Below the pieces are notes generated by a model that searched no databases, was not told where the DNA came from, and saw only the letters and a list, made by a program, of their open reading frames with translations. DNA of 51,736 nucleotides from JAEKLB01 sp050249235 (GTDB lineage: Bacteria > Actinomycetota > Acidimicrobiia > Acidimicrobiales > CADCSY01): contig JBFWQW010000009.1 in the NCBI GenBank assembly GCA_050249235.1, forward strand, positions 1-51,736, given 5' to 3'. The translations under genes were made by a program, and so were the position numbers. This document shows, piece by piece, positions 16,250 to 25,222 of this stretch. Position 1 is the stretch's first letter; the number at the start of each line of letters is the position of its first letter.

Positions 16250-18376
16250 ATGCCCGGTGGGAACGGAGCCGGCGGAGGTGGCGCCGGCGGGACACGATCG
16301 GCCGGTGACGGCGGGCTGGCAGGCCCGTTCCCGCCGTCCCGGATCAGGACCGTGGCGCTGGTGGGCCACGGCGGCTCGGGCAAGACCACGCTGGCGGAGG
16401 CCGTCCTGCACCGGGCCGGCGTCACCAGCCGCATCGGCCGTGTGGAGGACGGCACCACGGTCTGCGACGTCGAGCCCGAGGAGGTGCGGCGGGGCATCTC
16501 GCTCTCGCTCGGCGTGGCGCCGTTCCTCCACCGCGACCCCGTCCACGGCGATCACAAGATCAACCTCGTCGACACGCCCGGCTACGCCGACTTCGTCGCC
16601 GACGTCGAGGCCGCGCTCCGCGTCGCCGACCTCGCCGTCTTCGTGGTGAGCGCAGTCGAGGGCGTCGAGGTGGGCACGGAGACGGCGTGGGAGATCGCCG
16701 ACCGGCTGGGGGTGCCCCGCATGGTCTTCGTCAACAAGCTCGACCGGGAGCGAGCCTCGTTCGAGCGCACGCTCGACCAGCTCAGGGCCACCTTCGGCCA
16801 GGGCATCGCGCCCCTGGAGCTGCCGATCGGCGAGGAGGGCTCGCTGCGGGGCGTCGCAGACCTCCTCAGCGACCGGGCCTACCTCTACGAGGGCGATGCG
16901 GTGCGGGAGGCCGACGTCCCGGCCGAGATGGAGGCCGACGAGCACCGGGTCCACGACACCCTCGTCGAGGGCATCGTCGTCGGCGACGACGCCCTGCTCG
17001 AGCGCTACCTGGACGGCGACGAGCCCGGCTACGAGGAGCTCGAGCACGTCCTGGCCGACGGCGTGGCCGCCGGCCTCGTCTTCCCGGTCACCTGCGGGTC
17101 GGCGACGCTCGGCATCGGCGTCGACCGGCTGGTCCAGTACATCTGCGAGATCGGCCCGTCGCCGGCGGTCCGCCCGGCGACGGTGACGGCCGGCTCGGAG
17201 ACGGTCGAGGTGGCGACGGACCCCGCCGGTCCCCCGCTGGCCCAGGTCTTCAAGACCCTGGCCGACCCGTTCGTCGGTCGGATCTCGCTGTTCAAGGTGC
17301 TCTCGGGGACCATCACGACCGACCAGCACCTCGTCGACACCCGCACGGGCGTCGACGAGCGGCTCCACAACCTCTTCCTCGTGCGGGGCCGCGACCACCT
17401 GGACGTCGCCGCCGTGGGCGCCGGCGACATCGCCGCGGTGGCCAAGCTCGGCTCGGTGCTCACCGGCGACACGCTCGCCCCGCGGGGCACCCCCGTCGTG
17501 GTGCCGGTGCCGGCGGCGCTGCCCCCCGTGCTGGCCGTCGCCGTCAGGGCCCGGACCCAGAACGACGACGACAAGCTGGCCGGCGCGCTGCACCGCCTGG
17601 TCGAGGAGGACCCCGCCCTGCGGGTGCGGCTCGACGAGGAGACCCACCAGACCCTCCTCGAAGGGCAGGGCGAGACCCACCTCGCGGTGACGCTCGAGCG
17701 CCTGGCCCGCAAGTTCGGCGTGGCCGTCGACACCGAGGACGTCCGGGTGCCGTACCGGGAGACGATCACCGGCACGGCCCGGGCGGAGGGGAAGCACAAG
17801 AAGCAGAGCGGCGGCCACGGCCAGTTCGGCGTGGCCGACCTGCAGGTCGAGCCGCTGCCCCGGGGCGGCGGGTTCGAGTTCGTCGATGCGGTGGTGGGCG
17901 GCGCCATCCCCCGCCAGTACATCCCGGCCGTGGAGAAGGGCGTCCGGGAGGCGATGGCCGCCGGCGGCGTGCACGGCTACCCCGTGGTCGACATCCGGGT
18001 CACCTGCCTCGACGGCAAGCACCATCCGGTCGACTCGTCGGAGATGAGCTTCAAGATGGCCGGCGCCCTGGCCTTCCGGGAGGCCATCGCCAACGCCCAG
18101 CCGGTCGTGCTCGAGCCGGTGTCACGAATCGAGGTCACCGTTCCCGACGACCTCCAGGGCGACGTCATGGGCGACCTGAACGCCCGCCGGGGGCGGGTGC
18201 AGGGCACCGAGCCCGACGAGGCCGGCCGGCGCCGCATCACCGCCCTGGTCCCCACGTCGGAGCTCACCCGCTACGCGGTCGACCTGCGGTCGCTCACCGG
18301 CGGTCGGGGCCGCTTCGTCGCCACCCACGACCACCTCGACGTCGTCCCCGCCAAGGTGGCGCCGGCCCACGCCTGA
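16250..18376 (+). CDS. Elongation factor G-like GTPase (EF-G2/FusA2 type)
   Basis: 708 residues with all EF-G domains. G1 is GHGGSGKT (39-46), G3 DTPGYADF (108-115), G4 NKLD (162-165); later come the domain III/IV blocks GQGETHLAVTLERL and GHGQFGVADLQVEP. Canonical EF-G has DTPGHVDF, so the catalytic-site His is Tyr112 here, as I recall for mycobacterial EF-G2, which was reported to lack ribosome-stimulated GTP hydrolysis. It has a Gly-rich N-terminal extension (about 30 residues). ATG 16250 follows GGAAGGGGG. The main fusA is presumably elsewhere. Confidence 0.88.
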   Translation: MPGGNGAGGGGAGGTRSAGDGGLAGPFPPSRIRTVALVGHGGSGKTTLAEAVLHRAGVTSRIGRVEDGTTVCDVEPEEVRRGISLSLGVAPFLHRDPVHGDHKINLVDTPGYADFVADVEAALRVADLAVFVVSAVEGVEVGTETAWEIADRLGVPRMVFVNKLDRERASFERTLDQLRATFGQGIAPLELPIGEEGSLRGVADLLSDRAYLYEGDAVREADVPAEMEADEHRVHDTLVEGIVVGDDALLERYLDGDEPGYEELEHVLADGVAAGLVFPVTCGSATLGIGVDRLVQYICEIGPSPAVRPATVTAGSETVEVATDPAGPPLAQVFKTLADPFVGRISLFKVLSGTITTDQHLVDTRTGVDERLHNLFLVRGRDHLDVAAVGAGDIAAVAKLGSVLTGDTLAPRGTPVVVPVPAALPPVLAVAVRARTQNDDDKLAGALHRLVEEDPALRVRLDEETHQTLLEGQGETHLAVTLERLARKFGVAVDTEDVRVPYRETITGTARAEGKHKKQSGGHGQFGVADLQVEPLPRGGGFEFVDAVVGGAIPRQYIPAVEKGVREAMAAGGVHGYPVVDIRVTCLDGKHHPVDSSEMSFKMAGALAFREAIANAQPVVLEPVSRIEVTVPDDLQGDVMGDLNARRGRVQGTEPDEAGRRRITALVPTSELTRYAVDLRSLTGGRGRFVATHDHLDVVPAKVAPAHA

Positions 18377-18492
18377 CCGCGCCGCCCCTTCGTCGTCGAC
18401 TGGGATGTCTGAGCCGGGATGGTTCCGGTCAGGTCGACAGAGAACGGGAAGGGGACGGCCGCGGTCACCGGGCCTGCGTAGGGTCGGCGCCC

Positions 18493-19440
18493 GTGGCCGG
18501 GGTGCGAGGGGGCGAGGAGCCCATGATCGAGGCGCGGGGCCTCACCAAGCAGTTCGGCGACTTCGTCGCCGTCGCCGGGATCGACCTGCGGATCGCCCCG
18601 GGCGAGACCTTCGGCTTCCTCGGGCCGAACGGGGCCGGGAAGTCGTCGACCATGCGGATGGTGTCGGCCACGTCCCCCCGGTCCGGTGGCGACCTGCGGG
18701 TGCTCGGCATGGACCCGGCCACCGACGGCACGCGCATCCGGGCCCGCCTCGGCGTGGTGCCCCAGGACGACAACCTCGACACCGAGCTCTCGGTGTGGGA
18801 CAACCTCATGATCTACGGTCGCTACTTCGGGCTGCCGAGGGCGGTGCTGCGGGCCCGGGCCGCCGAGCTGCTCGAGTTCTTCCAGCTCGCCGAGCGGCGT
18901 GACGACAAGGTCGACCCGCTCTCCGGGGGCATGAAGCGCCGCCTGGCCGTGGCCCGCGGCCTCGTCAACGAGCCGTCGCTGTTCCTCCTCGACGAGCCCA
19001 CCACCGGCCTCGACCCCCAGGCCCGCCACCTCCTGTGGGAGCGCCTCTTCCGCCTCAAGCGCGACGGCGTGACGATCGTGCTCACCACCCACTACATGGA
19101 CGAGGCCGAGCAGCTCTGCGACCGGCTCGTGATCATGGACGGCGGCCGGATCGTCACGGAGGGCTCGCCCCGCGAGCTCATCCGCCGCCACGCCACCCCG
19201 GAGGTCGTCGAGCTCCGCTACCTCGACCCCGACGAGCACCACCGCTCGTTCGACCTCGTCGACGGCGCCGGCGACCGGGCCGAGAGCCTCACCGACCGCA
19301 TCGTCGTCTACACCGCCGACAGCAACGCCACCCTGTCCGCTCTCGCCGGCCGCGGCGTCGACACCACCTCGGCCTACGTCCGGCGCAGCAGCCTCGAAGA
19401 CGTCTTCCTCACCCTCACCGGCCGCTCCCTCCAGGACTGA
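18493..19440 (+). CDS. ABC-2 type exporter ATP-binding protein (DrrA/NodI-like)
   Basis: ATPase with Walker A GPNGAGKSS, Q-loop VPQDDNLD, signature LSGGMKRRLAVARGL, Walker B LFLLDEPTTGLD and H-loop LTTHYMDEAEQLCDRLVIMDGG, then the accessory domain of DrrA-type exporters. GTG 18493 is 8 bases after TAGGGT (18479-18484) and gives 315 residues. ATG 18523 gives 305 residues and has GAGGAG only 3 bases upstream, too close for a good site. Two permease genes follow, the first 11 bases away. The substrate is unknown (drug, lipid or polyketide are typical). Confidence 0.9.
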   Translation: MAGVRGGEEPMIEARGLTKQFGDFVAVAGIDLRIAPGETFGFLGPNGAGKSSTMRMVSATSPRSGGDLRVLGMDPATDGTRIRARLGVVPQDDNLDTELSVWDNLMIYGRYFGLPRAVLRARAAELLEFFQLAERRDDKVDPLSGGMKRRLAVARGLVNEPSLFLLDEPTTGLDPQARHLLWERLFRLKRDGVTIVLTTHYMDEAEQLCDRLVIMDGGRIVTEGSPRELIRRHATPEVVELRYLDPDEHHRSFDLVDGAGDRAESLTDRIVVYTADSNATLSALAGRGVDTTSAYVRRSSLEDVFLTLTGRSLQD

Positions 19441-19451
19441 GGGGCGCCCCC

Positions 19452-20228
19452 GTGATCGCCCCCGCCCTCCGCCTCATCGAGCGGGAAGCCCACATCCTGC
19501 GCCGGCTCTGGCACGGCATCGCCTTCTCCGCCTTCGTGCAGCCCCTGCTCTACCTCCTGGCCATGGGGGTGGGGATCGGCGGCTACGTCGACGCCCGGGG
19601 CCCGTCCACCCTGGGCGGGCTCGACTACCTCGACTTCGTCGCCCCCGGCCTGCTGGCCGGCACCGCCTTCCAGCTCGGTGTGGGCGACTCGCTCTGGCCC
19701 GTGATGGGCGGCACGAAGTGGGACCGGCGCTACCACGCCATGGTCGCCAGCCCGATCGGTCCGGGCGACATCCTGGCCGCCCACCTCGGGTGGCAGGCGG
19801 TGCGGACCACGATCGCCACCGTGGCGTTCCTCCTCGTGGCCGTGCCCCTCGGCGCCGTCCCCTCGGCCTGGGCCGTGCTGTCGATCCCGGCGGCCGTGCT
19901 GCTCGTCGTCGCCACCGCCGCGGTGGTGGCGACCTGGTCGACCTGGGTGGAGGACGAGCGGTCGTTCCCACTCGTCATGCGGGTGGGCGTGCTGCCCCTG
20001 TTCCTCTTCTCCGGCACGTTCTTCCCGACCGGCGAGCTACCCGACCTCGTCCGCCACCTGGCGCCGGTCTCCCCGCTGTACCACGGGGTCGAGCTGTGCC
20101 GGGCCGCCACCACGGGCGAGTTCCGCGGCTGGGAGGTGCTGGTGGTCCACACCCTCGTGCTCGTGGCCGCCACGGTGGTGGCCTGCGGTCTCGGCCGCCG
20201 CACGTTCGCCAGGCGGCTCACGCCGTGA
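19452..20228 (+). CDS. ABC-2 type permease, first subunit
   Basis: 258 residues with six predicted membrane segments and the ABC-2 pattern EREAHILRRLWHGIAFSAFVQPLLYLLAMGVGIG at the start and MRVGVLPLFLFSGTFFPTGELPDLVRHLAPVSPLYHGVELCRA near the end. It starts at GTG 19452 and its TGA overlaps the GTG of the next permease (GTGA), so the pair is made together and probably forms a heterodimer with the ATPase. Confidence 0.88.
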   Translation: MIAPALRLIEREAHILRRLWHGIAFSAFVQPLLYLLAMGVGIGGYVDARGPSTLGGLDYLDFVAPGLLAGTAFQLGVGDSLWPVMGGTKWDRRYHAMVASPIGPGDILAAHLGWQAVRTTIATVAFLLVAVPLGAVPSAWAVLSIPAAVLLVVATAAVVATWSTWVEDERSFPLVMRVGVLPLFLFSGTFFPTGELPDLVRHLAPVSPLYHGVELCRAATTGEFRGWEVLVVHTLVLVAATVVACGLGRRTFARRLTP

Positions 20229-21007
20229 GGGCCACCGACCTCGTGCCGGGCCGGGCCATGCGGGTCCTCCAGCGCGACGCCCTCGTCTACCGGCGTCAGT
20301 GGTGGATCTTCCTCTCGGGGCTCCTCGAGCCGCTGCTGTTCCTCCTCTCCATCGGCGTCGGCGTCGGCGGGCTGGTCGGCACCCTCCCCGGCCCGGACGG
20401 CGAGGCCGTGCCCTACCGCGAGTTCGTCGCTCCCGGGCTCCTCGCCGTCTCGGCCATGAACGGGGCCGCGCTCGACACCACGTTCATGTTCTTCATCAAG
20501 CTCAAGTACTGGGGCATCTTCCAGACGATGCTCTCCACCCCGCTCTCGCCGGCCGACGTCGTCGTCGGCGCGGTCCTCTGGTCCGTCCTCCGGGGCGGCA
20601 TCTACGCGGCGGCCTTCCTCGCCACCATGGCCGCGCTGGGGCTGGTCACCTCGCCCCTGGCCGTCCTGGCCCTGCCGGCGGCCGTGCTCGTGTGCTGGGC
20701 CTTCGCCGGGGCGGGCGCGGCCGGTGCGGCCTGGATGCGCTCCTACTTCGACTTCGACTTCGCCAACGCCGTGCTGATCCCGAGCTTCCTGTTCTCGGGC
20801 GTGTTCTTCCCTCTCGACCGCTATCCCGGCTGGCTGGCCACGGTCGTGCGGGCCACGCCGCTCTACCAGGGCGTCGACCTGTGCCGGGACCTCTGCTTCG
20901 GGACGCTCGACCTCGGCGGCCTCGGCCACGTCGTGTACCTGGCCGCCATGGGCGCCGGCGGTCTCGCCATCGCCACCCGTCGCCTGGTCGTGCGGCTCAC
21001 CCCCTAG
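20225..21007 (+). CDS. ABC-2 type permease, second subunit
   Basis: 260 residues, homologous to the preceding permease: LVYRRQWWIFLSGLLEPLLFLLSIGVGVGGLVG, later VLIPSFLFSGVFFPLDRYPGWLATVVRATPLYQGVDLCRDLCFG. GTG 20225 overlaps the previous stop by four bases; ATG 20258 is an alternative. The two permeases look like products of an old duplication. Confidence 0.88.
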   Translation: MRATDLVPGRAMRVLQRDALVYRRQWWIFLSGLLEPLLFLLSIGVGVGGLVGTLPGPDGEAVPYREFVAPGLLAVSAMNGAALDTTFMFFIKLKYWGIFQTMLSTPLSPADVVVGAVLWSVLRGGIYAAAFLATMAALGLVTSPLAVLALPAAVLVCWAFAGAGAAGAAWMRSYFDFDFANAVLIPSFLFSGVFFPLDRYPGWLATVVRATPLYQGVDLCRDLCFGTLDLGGLGHVVYLAAMGAGGLAIATRRLVVRLTP

Positions 21008-21093
21008 GACTCGCCGCCCCCGCTGCCTCCGGCGCTCCCCGCCGGTCGTACGTTTCCGCGTCGATCGGGCCTGGTTTCCGTCGGAGACAGTAT

Positions 21094-21104
21094 GTACAGT
21101 GTAC
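21094..21104. promoter_or_regulatory. Palindromic operator overlapping a -10 box
   Basis: GTACAGTGTAC is palindromic apart from its central base, and includes TACAGT (21095-21100), a TANNNT -10 match. A regulator bound here would block the promoter of the binding-protein gene that starts 61 bases downstream. Confidence 0.45.
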
Positions 21105-21164
21105 GAAGTCGGCTCGGCGCTGCCTCCGGGGGGGATGGCACGACGCGGGTCGCAAGGGGGGAAC

Positions 21165-22736
21165 ATGAGGTTGCACCGAGCTGTTGGCCGTGCTCTTGCC
21201 GTCGTGGCTGCGCTGTCCCTGGTGGCGGCCGCCTGCGGCGGCGACGACGACGACCCGTCGGGGCAGGACGCCGCCGCCGACATCGACGAGACCGGGATCC
21301 TGAAGCTGCCGGCGGACATGTCGGCGCCCGCCTTCGGGAACTTCGACCCCACCAAGGTGGTGGCCTCGTTGGCCAGCCCCACCCTGCTCTACCTCTACGG
21401 CACCCTGCTCCGCCTGAACTCGGAGGGCGAGGTGGTCCCCGAGCTGGCCGAGGAGGTCGAGGTGGTCGACGCCTCGAACCTCGTGGTGAAGCTCCGCCCG
21501 GGGCTGAAGTTCTCGGACGGCACGACCCTCGACGCCGAGGCGCTGAAGTTCTCCTGGGAGCGGCTCGTCCGTGAGGGCCAGCCCGGCGCCCAGGAGGCCG
21601 AGTTCGCCCAGTTCGAGACCTTGACGGTCGCCTCGCCGACCGAGCTGCGGGTGAAGCTGAAGTCGCCCATCGCCGGCGCCTTCTACCGCCTCATGCGGCT
21701 CGCCGAGTCAGCGCCCGTCTCACCGACGGCGGTGCGAAGCGGCGCCGACTTCAACGCCAAGCCGATCGGCGCCGGCCCCTTCACGTTCGTGGAGTACATC
21801 CCCGGCGAGAGCGTCAAGCTGGCGAAGAGCGAGTCGTACTGGGACGCCGACAACATCAAGCTGGCCGGCATCGAGTACGTCAACGTGTCCGCCCAGGCCA
21901 TGCAGAACGCCGTGCGCACCAACATCATCGACTTCGCCAACCTGTCGGCGCCGAATGCCCAAGCCCTGCAAGGGGTGGCCGGCTGGGACATCGTCAACCA
22001 GGCGAGCAACGGGGTGCAGCTGGTCGGGTTCTTCTGCAAGAACCGGCCCCCGTTCGACAACCTCAAGGTCCGCCAGGCCCTCAACTGGGCCATCGACAAG
22101 GACGCCATGAACGACGTCATCTACGAGGGCAAGGGCGAGCCGATGCACGGCTTCAACGCCAGCTTCACGCCTTACTACGACGAGGACCTCGAGGACACCT
22201 ACACCCACGACCCCGCCAAGGCGAGGTCGCTGCTGGCCGAGGCCGGGGTGCCCAACCTGACCTTCGACATCCTCTTCAGCCCGGGCACCGACGGCCAGAA
22301 GGGCTCCGAGGTGCTCCAGCAGCAGTTCCAAGCGGCGGGGATCACCACCAGCCTGGTCCCGATCACGGGCACGCAGGACTTCTTCCCGAACGGGACCAAG
22401 GGCGCCTTCTACTTCTTCCCGCTGGCCCGGGTCGGCCTGCCGAAGGTGACCCGCACGCTGGTGCCGGGCACGTTCGGCAACGTCTGCGAGTGGAACGATC
22501 CCGAGCTCAACAGCCTCGTCACCCAGCTCCGGGCGGTGCCGGAGGAGTCGGACGAGGGCATCGAGCTGTGGTCGAAGATCTCGGAGAACGGCCTGCGGAA
22601 CGCGCTGTGGCTCTTCGGGGTGTTCGGCACCCAGCCCTACGGCGTCTACGAGAGCCGGGTCGGCGGCCTCGAGCTGGTCGAGACCTCGGCCGGCACGCCC
22701 ACGCCGGACATCTACGAGATCTACATCAAGAAGTAG
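21165..22736 (+). CDS. Family 5 extracellular solute-binding lipoprotein (peptide/nickel type)
   Basis: 523 residues with a lipoprotein signal (basic MRLHRAVGRA, hydrophobic core, lipobox AAAC with Cys24), an acidic linker GGDDDD, then an SBP_bac_5 fold: LYGTLLRLNSEGEVVPELAE, KFSDGTTLDAEALKFSWERL, KPIGAGPFTFVEY, NLKVRQALNWAIDKDAMNDVIY. Such proteins deliver oligopeptides or similar ligands to DppBC/DppDF-type importers. No such permease or ATPase genes are near; the upstream ABC-2 exporter is a different class. AAGGGGG precedes ATG 21165. Confidence 0.9.
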   Translation: MRLHRAVGRALAVVAALSLVAAACGGDDDDPSGQDAAADIDETGILKLPADMSAPAFGNFDPTKVVASLASPTLLYLYGTLLRLNSEGEVVPELAEEVEVVDASNLVVKLRPGLKFSDGTTLDAEALKFSWERLVREGQPGAQEAEFAQFETLTVASPTELRVKLKSPIAGAFYRLMRLAESAPVSPTAVRSGADFNAKPIGAGPFTFVEYIPGESVKLAKSESYWDADNIKLAGIEYVNVSAQAMQNAVRTNIIDFANLSAPNAQALQGVAGWDIVNQASNGVQLVGFFCKNRPPFDNLKVRQALNWAIDKDAMNDVIYEGKGEPMHGFNASFTPYYDEDLEDTYTHDPAKARSLLAEAGVPNLTFDILFSPGTDGQKGSEVLQQQFQAAGITTSLVPITGTQDFFPNGTKGAFYFFPLARVGLPKVTRTLVPGTFGNVCEWNDPELNSLVTQLRAVPEESDEGIELWSKISENGLRNALWLFGVFGTQPYGVYESRVGGLELVETSAGTPTPDIYEIYIKK

Positions 22737-22745
22737 CTCGCGACG

Positions 22746-22782
22746 GGTGCGGCACCCTCTCTTCCCCCGGGGGTGCCGCACC
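22746..22782. terminator. Terminator between convergent SBP and UGSC-partner genes
   Basis: A perfect 12-bp stem, GGTGCGGCACCC (22746-22757) with 22771-22782, around a 13-base loop, 9 bases after the lipoprotein stop. Confidence 0.75.
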
Positions 22783-22862
22783 TCTCGCCGGTCGACGACC
22801 GGCGGGAGCAGCCGTAGGGGGCGTGCCCCGCGACCCGCCGGGCCGCGGGCGCGCCAGGGGGG

Positions 22863-23930
22863 TCAGACGATCGGCACCGTCACCGGCGCGGCGTTGGCCC
22901 GCACCGGGATCATGAGCGAGTGCCAGCCGGCGACGCCCCCGGCCACCAGCACGCGCACGCGGTCCTCGGGCATCGGGATCGTCAGGGGCGGCTCGTCCGG
23001 GCCCCTGCCCCGGTTGATCAGCTCCAGCTTCTCGGCGATCGAGGGCAGCTCGATCGGGTGGTGGTCGTTGACGGCGGTCGTGAGGTCGTCCTCCACCTGC
23101 GCACGGCTCCACCCCTCGGCTGCGAAGGCCCGGGCGTGCTTCGGCGACAGGACCACCACCGCACTCGTGTCGGGCCAGGGCCCGAGCCGGTTGCCACGGA
23201 CGTAGTCGAGGCACCGAGCGAGGATCAGCCTGAGCTCCTCCACCCGCTGGGGGACCTGGTGGTAGTTGACCGGCATGGAGCCCCAGGCGCCGAACACGGT
23301 GACGGCGCTGCCCTCGACGAACGGGGGCCAGGGGCTCTCCTCCTCGTGCTCGCCGAACACCATCGAGGCCCGGCCGGGCATGCCATGCTGGACGTCGAAG
23401 AGCCGATCCCCCTTGGCACCGGCGACGTTGCGGATCACGAGGCGCACGGCCCGCCCGATGGTGGCGTTGGCCCGGTCGACCATGCTGAGCATGTCGTGGG
23501 AGCAGTTGATCCCGAGCTCCCGCCGCACCGGCCCGCTGAAGACCAGCATCGGCGCCACCGGACCGAGGAAGCCCGCGCCGTTCCCGTTGGCCACCACACC
23601 GCTGAGGGCGGCCAGCACCGCCGGGAAGTACTCGGGCCGGCACCCGGCCATGACGGCGTTGGCGGCGATCAGGCCGAAGGTGGCCTCGGCGCCGGGGTTG
23701 CCGAGCTTGTACATGGCGCCGGGGCTGTCGCCGCCGAGGACGACGTGCACCCGGTCGGGCTCCCGCCCGCCGAGCATGCGCTCGACCCGCTCCGGGGTCG
23801 GCGCCACGACCGGCAGCCCGTCGGACCAGCCCCGGTCGAGCAGGGCCTGCCAGGCGTCCTCGTCGGCGTCGCGGGAGCCGGCATCGTCCTCCGGGAGCTG
23901 GAGCGTGGAGGTCCGGAGGCGACCTACCAC
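22863..23930 (-). CDS. Conserved partner of UGSC-family protein
   Basis: 355 residues: WSDGLPVVAPTPERVERMLGG, then ATFGLIAANAVMAGCRPEYFPAVLAALSG, VFSGPVRRELGINCSHDMLS, ANATIGRAVRLVIRNVAGA, HGMPGRASMVFGEHEEESPWPPF. I recognise the pattern as a conserved uncharacterised family often beside UGSC proteins, with no known reaction. GTG 23930 overlaps the end of the upstream UGSC gene by seven bases, so the two are coupled and probably work together. Conserved Cys in MAGC and INCSHD are possible redox or metal residues. Confidence 0.7.
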   Translation of the reverse strand: MVGRLRTSTLQLPEDDAGSRDADEDAWQALLDRGWSDGLPVVAPTPERVERMLGGREPDRVHVVLGGDSPGAMYKLGNPGAEATFGLIAANAVMAGCRPEYFPAVLAALSGVVANGNGAGFLGPVAPMLVFSGPVRRELGINCSHDMLSMVDRANATIGRAVRLVIRNVAGAKGDRLFDVQHGMPGRASMVFGEHEEESPWPPFVEGSAVTVFGAWGSMPVNYHQVPQRVEELRLILARCLDYVRGNRLGPWPDTSAVVVLSPKHARAFAAEGWSRAQVEDDLTTAVNDHHPIELPSIAEKLELINRGRGPDEPPLTIPMPEDRVRVLVAGGVAGWHSLMIPVRANAAPVTVPIV

Positions 23931-24466
23931 GCGCCGACGGGTGCCAGCAGCGCCTTGACGATCTCGTCGTACTTGTCGGCCGCCAGCGCCCGGACCTCCT
24001 CGTCGGGCAGGTCGTCGAGGAACTGGGGCAGCGTCACGATGCGGAGGTCGGGCCAACCCCGCGTCTCCGCCGTCCGGCGGGCCACGCCCAACAGGTCGGG
24101 GGTGATGAGGGTCACGGTCGGCACGCCGTTGGCCTCGAGCTCGGCCGCGTCCATGACCGCCCACGGCGCGCACCCGCCGCAGCCGCCGAGCCCGGAGATG
24201 GCCCAGTCGACCGTCCGGTTGAAGGTCTGCCAGCGTTCGAGCACCGGGCCGGAGCGGGGATGGGTGCCGTCGACCCGCTCGACGCCGCGCAGGTCGTGCG
24301 ACCGGCGGAGCAGGTCCTCGAAGGCGGCCGTGAAGACGTCGAACTTGGGCCAGAACTCCCGGAACCCGACGACCGTGCCGTCGATGGTGGACGGGCGGTC
24401 CGGCAGCGGCTGGGCGGTCCCGGCGGTGCGAGGTGCGGCGGGCTCGACGACGGTGAGGCTCGGCAT
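23924..24466 (-). CDS. UGSC-family redox protein, cysteine form
   Basis: 180 residues. The key motif is GLGGCGGCAPWAVMDAAELEANGVPTVTLIT, matching the UGSC (seleno)protein family in which the first position is selenocysteine or cysteine. Here both redox residues are Cys (96 and 99, codons TGC), giving C-G-G-C rather than U-G-S-C. No selenocysteine codon is present. The family shares a U/C-x-x-C layout with GrdB/PrdB-type reductases, but the reaction is unknown. ATG 24466 follows GGGGAGA. Bases 24467-24645 upstream hold no gene. Confidence 0.75.
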   Translation of the reverse strand: MPSLTVVEPAAPRTAGTAQPLPDRPSTIDGTVVGFREFWPKFDVFTAAFEDLLRRSHDLRGVERVDGTHPRSGPVLERWQTFNRTVDWAISGLGGCGGCAPWAVMDAAELEANGVPTVTLITPDLLGVARRTAETRGWPDLRIVTLPQFLDDLPDEEVRALAADKYDEIVKALLAPVGAW

Positions 24467-24645
24467 GGGTCTCCCCCTCTCCCGGCTCGGCGCCGGACCC
24501 CCCGACGGTACCGCGACCGCGCCGCCGCCGGCCGGGCGGTGGGTCACCGGCCAGATTCGTGGTCGCCGACGGCGGCTTCTCGCTCGTCCGAACCTCGATC
24601 CACCGACGGCCGGCCGGGCGGGAACCGGCGGTCGCCACCGTGGAG

Positions 24646-25212
24646 CTAGGCGTCGGGACCTGCGATCTCGGCCCAGTCCTCGGCCGTCCAGTCCTCGGGG
24701 TTCGCCTCCACGAACTGCTCGAGCACCCGCCCGTCGACGGCGTCGACGAGCACCAGGCCCCGCTGGTCCGGCGGGTCCTCCGCCGAGTACAGGAGGATCC
24801 GCCAGGTCGGCCGGCTCCGGAGCCCCCGCCAGGCCAGCTGGGCCGAGGCGTGGCCGACCGGGAAGCCGACCGAGCGGGTCGCCACCACCAACGCCTCGGT
24901 GTCGTCCACCCCCGTCGGGTAGCCGGCGAGGAAGCAGTAGGCGCCGAGCACGGCCAGGCCGGCGGCGACGACGAAGTAGCCGTCGTTCACGAGCACGGCG
25001 TCGTCGCCGGCGGCCAGCCGGGCCGTGACGCAGACCAGGGCGGCGGCGAGGTAGAGGACGCCCGGGATGCGGCGGCGGGCGTTGTCCGGGAACTCGTAGG
25101 GACCGAGGTCGGCAGTGACGTCGAGGTCGGCGGGCAGCTCGTCCCGCACCTCCCCGTCGCTCACCGGGTCGTTGCTCGGGTCGCTCGTCGGGTCGCTCGT
25201 CGGGTTGCTCAC
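24646..25212 (-). CDS. Hypothetical membrane protein with N-terminal tandem repeats
   Basis: 188 residues. The first 18 or so are a repeat (SNPTSDPTSDPSNDPVSD), then two membrane segments (about 49-68 and 78-97) and a cytoplasmic tail with VDAVDGRVLEQFVEANPEDWTAEDWAEIAGPDA. The family is not recognised. It is the third gene of the thrS-HIT operon, starting 10 bases after the HIT stop. Confidence 0.75.
   Translation of the reverse strand: MSNPTSDPTSDPSNDPVSDGEVRDELPADLDVTADLGPYEFPDNARRRIPGVLYLAAALVCVTARLAAGDDAVLVNDGYFVVAAGLAVLGAYCFLAGYPTGVDDTEALVVATRSVGFPVGHASAQLAWRGLRSRPTWRILLYSAEDPPDQRGLVLVDAVDGRVLEQFVEANPEDWTAEDWAEIAGPDA
25165..25212. repeat. 12-bp tandem repeat, four units, in frame
   Basis: Four 12-base units (CGGGTCGCTCGT type; two exact, two variant) encode the (S/T)-(N/D)-(D/P) repeat at the N-terminus of the membrane protein. 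Whole-codon units keep the frame, so copy number can vary without damage. Confidence 0.8.
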
Positions 25213-25222
25213 TGGTCCACCG

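Noticed and set aside
18405..18522. A separate small gene between EF-G2 and the ABC ATPase
   Set aside because: The stretch is short and best explained by the promoter (TAGGGT) and N-terminus of the ABC ATPase.
24170..24181. Selenocysteine in the UGSC-family protein
   Set aside because: Both motif positions are TGC; there is no in-frame TGA and no SECIS-like hairpin directly after.
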